From CAYJOG01 sp964371695 [NCBI: uncultured bacterium] (GTDB lineage Bacteria > CAYJOG01), in NCBI GenBank assembly GCA_964371695.1, contig CAYJOG010000120.1:1-7645 (forward strand): a stretch of 7,645 nucleotides of DNA, read 5' to 3'. Made by a program: the position numbers and the translations under genes. The notes beneath the pieces are model-generated. The model saw only the letters and a program-made list of their open reading frames with translations, was not told the DNA's origin and did not search any database. This document shows, in pieces, positions 1-6,106 of this stretch; positions within the stretch are counted from its first letter, which is position 1, and every line of letters starts with the position of its first letter.

Positions 1-831
1 GTGCTGGAGAGCGCCCTGTTGCCCAGTGTGTTGTCTCTAAGCGCTTTGGGCGCCACGGACTATGCGTCGGGTTATTACACCCCCTATGGTGTGACATTTG
101 ATCTGGACGGGGCAGAGACTTATTTCAGCGGCACCAGTTGCACGGCCAGTTTCGACCCCAGGCCAGAAGACAGTTATCACTGCACGGGCACCGGGGCCGG
201 CCAGGAATCGGGCTTGGCGGGTTATGTGGTGTCGTGGATCAGATATCAACCCCCGAGCGCGATTTCCACTTACTTCAGTGGCCTGATCTCTGGCAGTCAG
301 GGGATTTACAACACCGGCACGGTGTCCATGTCCGATTCGGTGGATTATCTGGATGATTTCCTCTCACCCGCACTGGGCACGGCCAAATGGTTCCCGGCAG
401 CCACCACCACCACCATCTCGTTTGATGCATGCACCAGCGACAGTTGTCCGGGTGGCCAAGGCGACGCGCAGGGCCGCACCTATTGTGTGCTGGCGCGGGC
501 AGTGGACTGGGCGGGCAACGTGCAGTCCCTCAGCAACTACCTTGGTTTGGGCGACCACTCCACGGCTCCCACCAACCTGACCGGCAACTTTGCGAGAACT
601 GGCCCGGACTACAGCTGGCGTGAGCACTGCGTGACATTGGGTGCGCCGGGTGTGGTGGTGGACAACTTGGCCATCAGCGTGGACGGTTTGTGGACGGCCG
701 AGATTGACGACTGCGCCAGCGCGGGCAACAACTGTGCTTATTCCGTGGAGCGTATTGGCCCACGCCAGCGGGGCATCCTGGCCCAGAGCTGGTCGGTGTC
801 GCGCTTCAAGGGCGGCTCACCAGGGTTCTGA
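1..831 (+). CDS. 3' end of a cysteine-rich, probably secreted protein with an FN3-like segment (partial)
   Basis: An open frame enters at the left edge of the window and stops at TGA 829-831. The GTG at position 1 is merely the first codon visible. There is no ribosome-binding site or signal peptide in view, so the true N-terminus almost certainly lies upstream. The visible 276 residues contain eight cysteines (about 47, 61, 144, 149, 162, 210, 238 and 245), many Gly/Ser/Thr and aromatic residues, and few lysines, which suits a disulfide-bonded extracellular protein. Around residues 161-180 the pattern YCVLARAVDWAGNVQSLSNY resembles the last strands of a fibronectin-III-like repeat, and it is close in style to the xNVRAVDAAGN segments of the large minus-strand protein in this window. 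No catalytic motif is recognised. It converges on the minus-strand operon across a palindrome-rich gap. Function unknown; a surface or adhesin-like role is inference. Confidence 0.75.
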   Translation: MLESALLPSVLSLSALGATDYASGYYTPYGVTFDLDGAETYFSGTSCTASFDPRPEDSYHCTGTGAGQESGLAGYVVSWIRYQPPSAISTYFSGLISGSQGIYNTGTVSMSDSVDYLDDFLSPALGTAKWFPAATTTTISFDACTSDSCPGGQGDAQGRTYCVLARAVDWAGNVQSLSNYLGLGDHSTAPTNLTGNFARTGPDYSWREHCVTLGAPGVVVDNLAISVDGLWTAEIDDCASAGNNCAYSVERIGPRQRGILAQSWSVSRFKGGSPGF

Positions 832-989
832 TATTTCAATCGGGATTGAAGTGAAGGGCAAGGCTGCGGGCTTTTACGGTTATTCCAGCGGAAGCGGGAA
901 ACCGGCAAGACAAAGGCAAAAAACCATTTTCATTGTCTTTTGGTGGCGCGAGTTGTAGTTCATTTTGAATAAATTGATGCACGCCAAAA

Positions 990-1045
990 CTCTCTCTTCT
1001 CTCGTGCTTTGGCATGGGAGAGGGTGGCGCGAAGCGCCGGGTAAT
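990..1045. repeat. Palindromic intergenic repeat, GGGAGAGGG plus GGCGC-GAA-GCGCC type
   Basis: A pyrimidine tract (990-1003) faces GGGAGAGGG (1016-1024); CTCTC 999-1003 can pair with GAGAG 1018-1022. This is followed at once by the small perfect stem GGCGC-GAA-GCGCC (1026-1038). From memory, the string GGGAGAGGGTGGCGCGAAGC is typical of abundant intergenic palindromes in many proteobacterial genomes. The GGGAGAGGG core recurs at 1243-1251 in a better-preserved hairpin, so this may be a decayed copy or half of the same element. No coding function is apparent. Confidence 0.5.
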
Positions 1046-1070
1046 GGGCGCGGGTGGTCTTTTGGGGCTG

Positions 1071-1092
1071 CGGCAGCATATTGATGCTGCCG
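1071..1092. repeat. Perfect 9-bp stem-loop
   Basis: CGGCAGCAT (1071-1079) and ATGCTGCCG (1084-1092) are exact reverse complements around the loop ATTG. The 10-bp palindrome GGGCGCGCCC follows directly (1092-1101). There is no T-run on either side, so this is not a classic Rho-independent terminator. It is more likely part of the composite repeat region between the convergent genes. Confidence 0.5.
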
Positions 1093-1118
1093 GGCGCGCC
1101 CAGCGGCACGACGCAGTA

Positions 1119-1139
1119 GGGTGGGCGTCTCGCCTGCCT
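1119..1139. repeat. Stem-loop of the GGCnTCnGCC family
   Basis: GGCG-TCT-CGCC (1124-1134) extends outward with G-T wobbles to a stem of about nine pairs (1119-1139). Loop and inner stem match the hairpin at 5399-5419 (GGCA-TCT-TGCC), and the preceding GTAG matches the flank of the hairpin at 5429-5447 read on the other strand. A second GCGC-GAA-GCGC motif (1142-1152) follows, echoing 1027-1037. I read this as one member of an intergenic hairpin family. Confidence 0.45.
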
Positions 1140-1175
1140 GAGCGCGAAGCGCGAAACAGCCGGGGTTCAAACAAG

Positions 1176-1208
1176 AAAACAAAAACCTTGTTCGGTTTTT
1201 TTGTTTTT
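1176..1208. terminator. Likely bidirectional Rho-independent terminator between convergent genes
   Basis: AAAAACC (1181-1187), loop TTGTTC, GGTTTTT (1194-1200) form a perfect 7-bp stem. The pairing extends outward through AAAAC 1176-1180 against GTTTT after a two-T bulge. On the plus strand the stem runs into a T-rich tract (1196-1208). On the minus strand it is followed by TTTTTGTTTTCTTGTTT. It lies between the plus-strand gene ending at 831 and the minus-strand operon ending at 1307, where a two-way terminator is expected. The stem is mostly A-T, so strength is uncertain. Confidence 0.45.
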
Positions 1209-1213
1209 CGATA

Positions 1214-1256
1214 AACCCCTCACCCCAACCCTCTCCCTCAAGGGGAGAGGGGGTGG
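1214..1256. repeat. Intergenic palindrome CCCTCTCCC / GGGAGAGGG
   Basis: CCCTCTCCC (1229-1237) and GGGAGAGGG (1243-1251) are exact reverse complements around a 5-nt loop. CACCCC (1221-1226) and GGGGTG can extend the pairing after a bulge. The preceding string CCCCTCACCCCAACCCTCTC is, from memory, a very common intergenic repeat in proteobacterial and environmental genomes. It sits just beyond the 3' end of the minus-strand operon and could also act as a 3' mRNA structure. The short stem AATCCG-CTT-CGGATT (1266-1280) lies between it and the stop codon. Confidence 0.6.
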
Positions 1257-1306
1257 CCTACCTTGAATCCGCTTCGGATTTGTGATCCAGCAATTCCGAA
1301 AATGCT

Positions 1307-2365
1307 CTAAAGAGTTGTTGAAGCGGTCTTGGGCGTGCTGTTGGGGGTGGCGGAGCGTTTTTCGTTCAGCACACCCAGCAGCCGCTGGCTGGTGACGGAG
1401 AGGCGGTCGTCCGCCGTGGGGGTGCGGGTGGTGGTGAGCGTCAGGTCCGCGATTTTGGCGGCTTCAGAAAGGCCCGGCTGGGTTTTGTACAAAAACGTGA
1501 TTTGCACTGTATTGCCCTCTAGGGGATCACTGTTCTGCACCAGCATGTTGGCGCTGGCGCTCAGGGCTTGCAGGCTAAACCCAGAGGGCAGTTGCACCAC
1601 CGCATGACCCGCCCCCACGGTGGCCTCGGAAGAAAGCGAGTTGCCAGAGTCGGTGCGGTCGCGGCGCAGGAGCAGGCGGCTGGTGTAAGTATTTGTATCG
1701 GTGGCCGAAACCTCCAACTTACCCATTACCAGACACCATTCCTGGCCGGTGAGGCAGTCTTTCGTGGTGGTTTGTTCACCGAGAATCAATTGGGTGGATG
1801 TTTGGGCAATGGTGGCTTGGTCGGGCACAGGGGGTCGGTTTTCGAGAAAGGCGTGGGCCACCTCTGTCAAAAGTTGCGACGTTTCACCAATACGCACTTG
1901 TTCTTCCATCGCTTCAATGTTCACATCTCCAAAGGATTGATCTCGAAGCGCCAGTTCAACCACCGTGCTTTCAAGATTTACATTGCGGGTGATTTGTCTG
2001 GCTGGCTGGTCGCCGGGCACCACAAGGGCGCTGAGTTGACGGTTATTTTTTTTAACAACGATGCGGCCCTTCAGGCCCGCCCGCAGGGTTACGGCCAGGG
2101 TATAAGCCCCTTGGTCGTTTGTGGTGGTTTGCGCCCTGGGGGCGGCGTTGCCTTCTTCGTAGAAGGCGACGGTAGCGCTCTTCACCAATTCACTTTGTTC
2201 AGAGGCCCCACGGGCATTCAGCAAACTGGTGCGCACGCTGGCAACGCCCTGCAATTTGGTGCCCGGAATGGGGGGGGTGCTGAACCGGCCACCGCCGCAA
2301 CCAGAAAAGCTGAACAGAATGACCAGGAAGCCGCAAAAGGTTGCAAAAAAGGATTGGCGGTTCAT
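1307..2365 (-). CDS. Putative outer-membrane lipoprotein with carboxypeptidase-regulatory-like domain
   Basis: This 352-residue protein starts at an ATG with an excellent Shine-Dalgarno (AAGGAGGT, 5-nt spacing) and ends at TAG. Residues 1-22 form a lipoprotein signal: basic start, hydrophobic core, then FSG-Cys23 followed by GGG. No Asp follows the Cys, so outer-membrane sorting is plausible in a Gram-negative cell. Residues of about 38-135 (ATVAFYEEG, TTNDQGAYTLAV, later RIVVKK) resemble the small beta-sandwich called carboxypeptidase-regulatory-like or CnaB-like. Residues 150-200 look helical and polar. Residues 204-335 appear beta-rich, with Cys204 and Cys211 perhaps paired; the segment from QLPSGFSLQALSAS to KIADLTLTTT faintly recalls cohesin-like or DUF11-like domains, at low confidence. 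The start overlaps the stop of the upstream Kelch/dockerin gene as ATGA, implying translational coupling and shared function at the envelope. No enzymatic motif is visible. Confidence 0.8.
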   Translation of the reverse strand: MNRQSFFATFCGFLVILFSFSGCGGGRFSTPPIPGTKLQGVASVRTSLLNARGASEQSELVKSATVAFYEEGNAAPRAQTTTNDQGAYTLAVTLRAGLKGRIVVKKNNRQLSALVVPGDQPARQITRNVNLESTVVELALRDQSFGDVNIEAMEEQVRIGETSQLLTEVAHAFLENRPPVPDQATIAQTSTQLILGEQTTTKDCLTGQEWCLVMGKLEVSATDTNTYTSRLLLRRDRTDSGNSLSSEATVGAGHAVVQLPSGFSLQALSASANMLVQNSDPLEGNTVQITFLYKTQPGLSEAAKIADLTLTTTRTPTADDRLSVTSQRLLGVLNEKRSATPNSTPKTASTTL

Positions 2366-5163
2366 GGCGCACCTCCTTCATTCACTTGCGCGCCCAAGGC
2401 CGCCGCACCTCTTACCGCCGCGTTACACCAGGGGTACTGGGGGTTTCCAAGCACATGGTCGTTGGCGCATCGAAGGATGAGATTGGCGTCCTCGATGGTG
2501 ATTTTTCCGTCATAGGGTTCCTGAAGATCACCAATCGTCACCTGAAAGGCGCTGGGGGTCACCTGGCCCACCGCCATGCGGTGCGCCAGGTCCACGTCGT
2601 CCATGTCCACATCGCCATCCTTGTCCACATCGCCGCCCCGGGTGTTGATCAACAACCCATCGCTGCTGGCGACGGTGCTCAGGTTTCCCGCCGCGTCCAC
2701 GGCCCGCACATTCACGTAATAGGTTTCACCGATCCTCAAGGTGAGTTCCGTGGCGTTCACAGAAGTCTCGAGCAACACGCTGGTCCAGTCCTTCAGGTCT
2801 GTCGCCCCCGCGCTGGCGCCGATGCTGTAGTCATACCGCACAATGCCGCTGTGCGCATCGGCAAATCCCGTCCAGGAAGCCGACATCTGATTTTTGATTT
2901 TGGTGCTTTCGCCCGCATCGGTGACAGTGCCTGGGGTGGGGAGGGTGGTGTCCACCGTGATGCCGTCGGTGCTGGCAGCGGGGCTGGTGTTGCCAGAGGC
3001 ATCCTTGGCCCGAACGTTGATGAAATACACCCCGCTGCTCAGGCTAAGCCCGGTGGCGGTGAATTGGGTGACGTTTCCGGCGCTGGTCCAGCCCCGCACG
3101 CTCACGTCCCCGGCGCTGGCGCCGATGCTGTATTCATATTCCGCCACAAACCGGTTGTCGGCAAAACCTGTCCACGAGGCCGTCAGTGATGAAGGGCTGT
3201 TGGACAAAAGGCCATCGTCGCTCACCGTTCCCGCCGTGGGAGCCACGGGGTCAATAAACACAATGCCGTCGGTACTCACCGCCGCGCTTTTGTTCTGGGC
3301 GCGGTCCACCGTCCGCACGTTGATGACATAACTCACCGTCATCTCTTGCAGATTCAGGCCGGCGGCGGTGAGGGAGGTGGTATTGCCCGCGCTGGTCCAG
3401 TCCCGCACGCTGGTGTCTCCGGCGCTGGCGCCGATGCTGTATTCATATTTTTCAACGCCGCTGAGTTGGTCGGTGGCGGCGGTCCAGGTGGCGGTGAGTT
3501 CCGCGCCATTGGTGGTTTGGGTTCCCGCATCCGCCACGTTCCCCGGTGTGGTGGGGATTTCATCATCCAAAGAGATGCCGTCGCTGCTGGCTTCCTCGCT
3601 AAACAGGCCATGAGAAGAAGATGACCATGCGTTGTTTTGAGCCTTGACGTTAAAGAAGTAGGTTACCCCAGGCATCAGGCTCAGCCCCGTCACCGTCACG
3701 CTGGTGGCGGTTCCGGCGTCGGTCCAGTCCCGCACGTTGGTACTGCCCACGCTGGTGCCAAGGCTATAGCTGTACCCCCAAATATTGCTATCGGGATCAC
3801 TAAACCCAGACCAGGAGGCGCTGAGCGTGGTGGTGGAGAAGGTGAAGGCCCCCTCATCGGTGACCGTGCCAGGAACCGGCGCTGTGTTGTCCGCCTTAAG
3901 ACCGTCCGACGCCACCACCGGTGAATAGTTTCCTGACGGGTCTCTTGCCTGGGCATAGATATAAACGGTTTGGCCATTCGCAATATCGTCTTGGGTAACG
4001 GTATCATAGGGGTAGTCAGAAATGTGATTAACATCGGTGCTTTTTGATATTTCACCACCGAATTCAACCTGATGGTCAGATGGTCTTATCCACGCGCTGT
4101 AGCTATAAGCGGCGATACCCATGTTGTCCGTAAATCCATCGAATGAAGCAGAAAGATTAGTTGGATCCACAACAGCGACGGCTACATCCACCACCGACCC
4201 CGCCGTGGGGACAATTCGGTCTATTTCATAGGCAAAAAACAAATTATTACCGCCGCTTCTTACCAAACCATAAAGCAGATCGCCGCTGCCAGGATAAACC
4301 AGCGCACCATCATCCATGGCGGCTGGCGCATCAGCCAGATCCGACCAATTTTGGTAGAGATGGTTGTACGATCTAAAACGGGCGGAGGGGGTCGCGGACG
4401 GTTGTCCGGCAAATGTAAATAGTAGCTGCCCACTGCCAGGATAAACCAACCCTGAGCCATTCCCAAGGACGACTATGGAATGGGGAAGACCTTCCCAGGC
4501 ATTGTTGGTGAGGCTGTAGCGATAGAATTTAAAATTTGAAAAGTACCCAAATAGATAATCGCCGCTTCCAGGGTAAACCAATGAAGCGAATCCGGATGGT
4601 TGATATGGCGCATCGGTCTTAGACTCCCAGGAGTCACTGGAAATGTCGTAGCGGAAAAATGCTTTTTGATTCACAGAGAAACTGCCCGATGGGAGAACAT
4701 AAATGGAATCGCCGTCTCCGGTGGAAACCATGGCGTTGCTATTGTGTGTGCCTTGCGCCATGACCGACGTGTTGGTGTCCCATGCCTGGGTGGTGAGGTT
4801 GTACCGCCATAAATGATTCATGCCGATGCTGCCCAGGGCATAAATGTAGTTTCCGCTGCCGGGATAGACCAATTGCCCCTTGCCGTTCACCGTGGCGGGG
4901 GTATCGGCCTTTCGTTCCCAACTGTCACCACTGATGCTGTATCGCCAAAACTCTTTGGTAGAACCTCCCGCCAGGGCGTAGATGAAGTCGCCGCTCCCGG
5001 GGTAGACCAATGCTTTGCCATAGTCTGTCGTCACCCCGGCAAAAGGGGGAGCGGTTTTGGTGGTCCAGGTGTTGGGTGTTGCCCTGGCGGCCCCAAACGA
5101 GAAGCAGGCAAAAAAACTGGCGATAAAAACAAGGCTTTTGGTGGTGAGTTGGCGTGATTTCAC
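2362..5163 (-). CDS. Secreted Kelch-repeat / fibronectin-III-like / dockerin-type protein
   Basis: I chose the GTG at 5163 because AAGGAA lies 8 nt upstream and a signal peptide begins there (KSRQ, hydrophobic residues about 10-24, likely cleavage after ARA near residue 28). A GTG at 5250 in the same frame would add 29 polar residues before the signal. The 933-residue product has three parts. Residues about 45-315 hold six Kelch-like repeats marked by LVYPGSGD-type strands near 52, 98, 145, 195, 239 and 288, each followed by WRYS...DSW-type motifs, suggesting a six-bladed propeller. Residues about 318-840 hold five FN3-like repeats of about 100 residues (PTPGTVTDAG ... SIGASAG ... NVRAVDAAGN). 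Residues 843-900 are dockerin-like: a complete calcium loop (D845, D847, D849, G850, V852, D856) and a degenerate second one (D885, G886, D892). It is probably exported or surface-associated and non-enzymatic. Its stop overlaps the lipoprotein start, so the two form an operon. Confidence 0.85.
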   Translation of the reverse strand: MKSRQLTTKSLVFIASFFACFSFGAARATPNTWTTKTAPPFAGVTTDYGKALVYPGSGDFIYALAGGSTKEFWRYSISGDSWERKADTPATVNGKGQLVYPGSGNYIYALGSIGMNHLWRYNLTTQAWDTNTSVMAQGTHNSNAMVSTGDGDSIYVLPSGSFSVNQKAFFRYDISSDSWESKTDAPYQPSGFASLVYPGSGDYLFGYFSNFKFYRYSLTNNAWEGLPHSIVVLGNGSGLVYPGSGQLLFTFAGQPSATPSARFRSYNHLYQNWSDLADAPAAMDDGALVYPGSGDLLYGLVRSGGNNLFFAYEIDRIVPTAGSVVDVAVAVVDPTNLSASFDGFTDNMGIAAYSYSAWIRPSDHQVEFGGEISKSTDVNHISDYPYDTVTQDDIANGQTVYIYAQARDPSGNYSPVVASDGLKADNTAPVPGTVTDEGAFTFSTTTLSASWSGFSDPDSNIWGYSYSLGTSVGSTNVRDWTDAGTATSVTVTGLSLMPGVTYFFNVKAQNNAWSSSSHGLFSEEASSDGISLDDEIPTTPGNVADAGTQTTNGAELTATWTAATDQLSGVEKYEYSIGASAGDTSVRDWTSAGNTTSLTAAGLNLQEMTVSYVINVRTVDRAQNKSAAVSTDGIVFIDPVAPTAGTVSDDGLLSNSPSSLTASWTGFADNRFVAEYEYSIGASAGDVSVRGWTSAGNVTQFTATGLSLSSGVYFINVRAKDASGNTSPAASTDGITVDTTLPTPGTVTDAGESTKIKNQMSASWTGFADAHSGIVRYDYSIGASAGATDLKDWTSVLLETSVNATELTLRIGETYYVNVRAVDAAGNLSTVASSDGLLINTRGGDVDKDGDVDMDDVDLAHRMAVGQVTPSAFQVTIGDLQEPYDGKITIEDANLILRCANDHVLGNPQYPWCNAAVRGAAALGAQVNEGGAP
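2371..2378 (-). promoter_or_regulatory. Strong ribosome-binding site at an ATGA gene overlap
   Basis: On the minus strand AAGGAGGT lies 5 nt upstream of the lipoprotein ATG (2365-2363). It sits inside the last codons of the upstream gene, whose TGA (2364-2362) overlaps that ATG. This near-perfect anti-16S match fixes the lipoprotein start and suggests reinitiation or coupling between the two genes. Confidence 0.85.
3081..3449 (-). repeat. Near-identical DNA in adjacent FN3-like repeats
   Basis: Positions 3081-3140 and 3390-3449 match at about 55 of 60 bases, with an exact 31-base run (3110-3140 and 3419-3449). The offset is 309 bases, exactly 103 codons, so the copies encode the same YEYSIGASAG strand in successive modules. 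A shorter match recurs near 2810-2829. This points to in-frame duplication or gene conversion between modules. Confidence 0.8.
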
Positions 5164-5370
5164 GGGAAAAGTTCCTTTTTTTTGATTTGTGGGAGCCGAT
5201 AGCCCCCAAAGGTGGCCCTGCCGAAGCTGATTTCGACGGTCTTTTACCACCCCTGCGCAAAAAAACTAAAGGAAAAAACAGGAAGCAGACTTCCAAGTCG
5301 AAGTCACATTTCTGGAGGAAATATTCGGAAAATGCTCAAATTGGGTACTTTTTTGGCATTTAACCAGCCC
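5164..5370 (-). other. Non-coding 5' region of the Kelch/dockerin operon
   Basis: No gene is supported here on either strand. Read on the minus strand, it holds A- and T-rich tracts and an A-rich stretch just before the ribosome-binding site. Two overlapping short hairpins are present: GACTTC-GAAGTC (5288-5305) and GGAAG-CTTCC (5281-5294), the latter followed by TGTTTTTT. They share bases and exclude each other, an arrangement reminiscent of an attenuator, but the stems are only 5-6 bp. I find no convincing -35/-10 pair, although the operon promoter should lie here or upstream. Confidence 0.35.
5172..5177 (-). promoter_or_regulatory. Ribosome-binding site that decides a GTG start
   Basis: AAGGAA on the minus strand lies 8 nt upstream of GTG 5163-5161. 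Together with the signal peptide that begins at this codon, it favours 5163 over the longer GTG start at 5250. Confidence 0.75.
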
Positions 5371-5479
5371 TAATGGTTCATTTGTCTTAAAATCGGTGGC
5401 TCAGGCATCTTGCCTGAGCTTTTTAAAACGCAGGCTGGAAGCCTGCGCTACCACTTTTTTTAAAACAAACGAACCACTA
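5371..5479. repeat. 109-bp imperfect palindrome of two inverted hairpin modules
   Basis: The left arm (5371-5424) and the reverse complement of the right arm (5425-5479) align with about 40 of 48 aligned bases identical, around the central palindrome TTTTAAAA (5421-5428). Outer blocks are TAATGGTTCATTTGTCTTAA and its partner TAGTGGTTCGTTTGTTTTAA. Each arm carries its own perfect hairpin: GCTCAGGCA-TCT-TGCCTGAGC (5399-5419, 9-bp stem) and CGCAGGCT-GGA-AGCCTGCG (5429-5447, 8-bp stem). The first hairpin is followed by T5 on the plus strand and the second by T4 on the minus strand, so the element could also terminate transcription both ways. It resembles a paired REP/BIME unit or a small MITE-like element. 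No transposase or clear target-site duplication is visible. Confidence 0.8.
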
Positions 5480-5549
5480 CTGTCCCAAAAAGTCATCCGT
5501 GCAGGTTCGTTCGTGTTCCGCCCGGTAAAAATTTGGGGAGGCAGGCCGT

Positions 5550-5577
5550 TGGCAGGGTGTTGATAAACCCCCTGCCA
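5550..5577 (-). terminator. 3' stem-loop after the 170-residue gene
   Basis: TGGCAGGG (5550-5557) and CCCTGCCA (5570-5577) are exact complements. The stem continues past one mismatch with GTT/AAC around a GATA loop. It begins 10 nt past the TAA of the minus-strand gene. There is no immediate U-run; TTTTT occurs about 18 nt further on. It may be a 3'-end stabiliser or processed end rather than a classic intrinsic terminator. Confidence 0.5.
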
Positions 5578-5587
5578 GCGCTGGTGG

Positions 5588-6100
5588 TTATGGAATCCAG
5601 CTCAGCACCTTGAAGGCCCGGTCAATTTTGTTGTCCAGCGCCCAGGTGTGAAAGGCCTCCAGGTTGTCCAGCAGCTCCAGAAAGTCTTCTTCTTCGCCGC
5701 GCCAATGTTCGCGCAGCAGGTCGTCTTCCAGTTCGTGCAGCACCTCGGTGAGGCGAAAGAAACCATAAAGCGCCCCCACCATGTCGTTGAAATAGGCCGT
5801 GGGGCCCACAAACCAACTGACCGGCGTGCTCAGCAGGCGGCTGACGATGCGTGCCGGTCCCCACAGGGCCGTGTTCAGCGTGAGCAGCGTGAGCTGCACC
5901 TTGGGTTTGGCGTCCACCCGTCCGTCCGCCGCCAGCCCCACCACCATCAGGCCCGCGTGGGGCGTGTTGCCCAGAAACGCCGAAGCCTCGAGGATTTTTT
6001 GTGTGGCTTCTTCTTCGTCCAGGCCGGGGCGCACGGTTTTAAGGGCGTCCAGCAAGGCCTGCTCGACGTTGTTGAGGGGGCGGTGGGCGGGGGGCTGCAT
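5588..6100 (-). CDS. Hypothetical protein, 170 residues, family not recognised
   Basis: A single ATG-to-TAA frame with convincing amino-acid composition. No signal peptide, lipobox, cysteine pair or catalytic motif is visible. The N-terminal third looks helical and acidic (NNVEQALLDALKTV, DEEEATQKILEASAFLG). The middle (residues about 68-115) is more hydrophobic with aromatic residues but carries charges, so it is unlikely to be a true membrane span. The C-terminal third is acidic and helical (LHELEDDLLREHWRGEEEDF), ending WALDNKIDRAFKVLSWIP. This suggests a mostly helical cytoplasmic protein. No Shine-Dalgarno precedes the ATG, where six C residues sit, but a TACAAT box lies 6 nt upstream, so the mRNA could be leaderless. 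It is 243 nt downstream of nagA on the same strand. A repeat and stem-loops flank it, so it may be its own unit. Function unknown. Confidence 0.7.
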   Translation of the reverse strand: MQPPAHRPLNNVEQALLDALKTVRPGLDEEEATQKILEASAFLGNTPHAGLMVVGLAADGRVDAKPKVQLTLLTLNTALWGPARIVSRLLSTPVSWFVGPTAYFNDMVGALYGFFRLTEVLHELEDDLLREHWRGEEEDFLELLDNLEAFHTWALDNKIDRAFKVLSWIP

Positions 6101-6106
6101 GGGGGG

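Noticed and set aside
835-850. TTCAATC/GATTGAA hairpin just after the first gene
   Set aside because: The stem is short and no T-run follows, so it is weak as a terminator compared with 1176-1208.
836-1214. Short open frames on both strands in the intergenic gap
   Set aside because: They run through palindromic repeats and have the Arg/Gly/Ala-rich composition typical of spurious repeat-derived frames. No good ribosome-binding site was seen.
990-1256. Possible CRISPR-like array because of recurring palindromic motifs
   Set aside because: The motifs are not equally spaced, differ in sequence and have no uniform spacers.
1568-2515. Long plus-strand open frame of 315 codons
   Set aside because: It lies antisense to the end of the Kelch/dockerin gene and most of the lipoprotein gene. 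Those have strong start sites, a signal peptide and a lipobox; the antisense frame has no recognisable domain.
2341-3189. Plus-strand open frame of 282 codons with repeated Gly/Ala/His-rich segments
   Set aside because: Its repetitiveness mirrors the FN3-like modules on the other strand, so it is a reading shadow.
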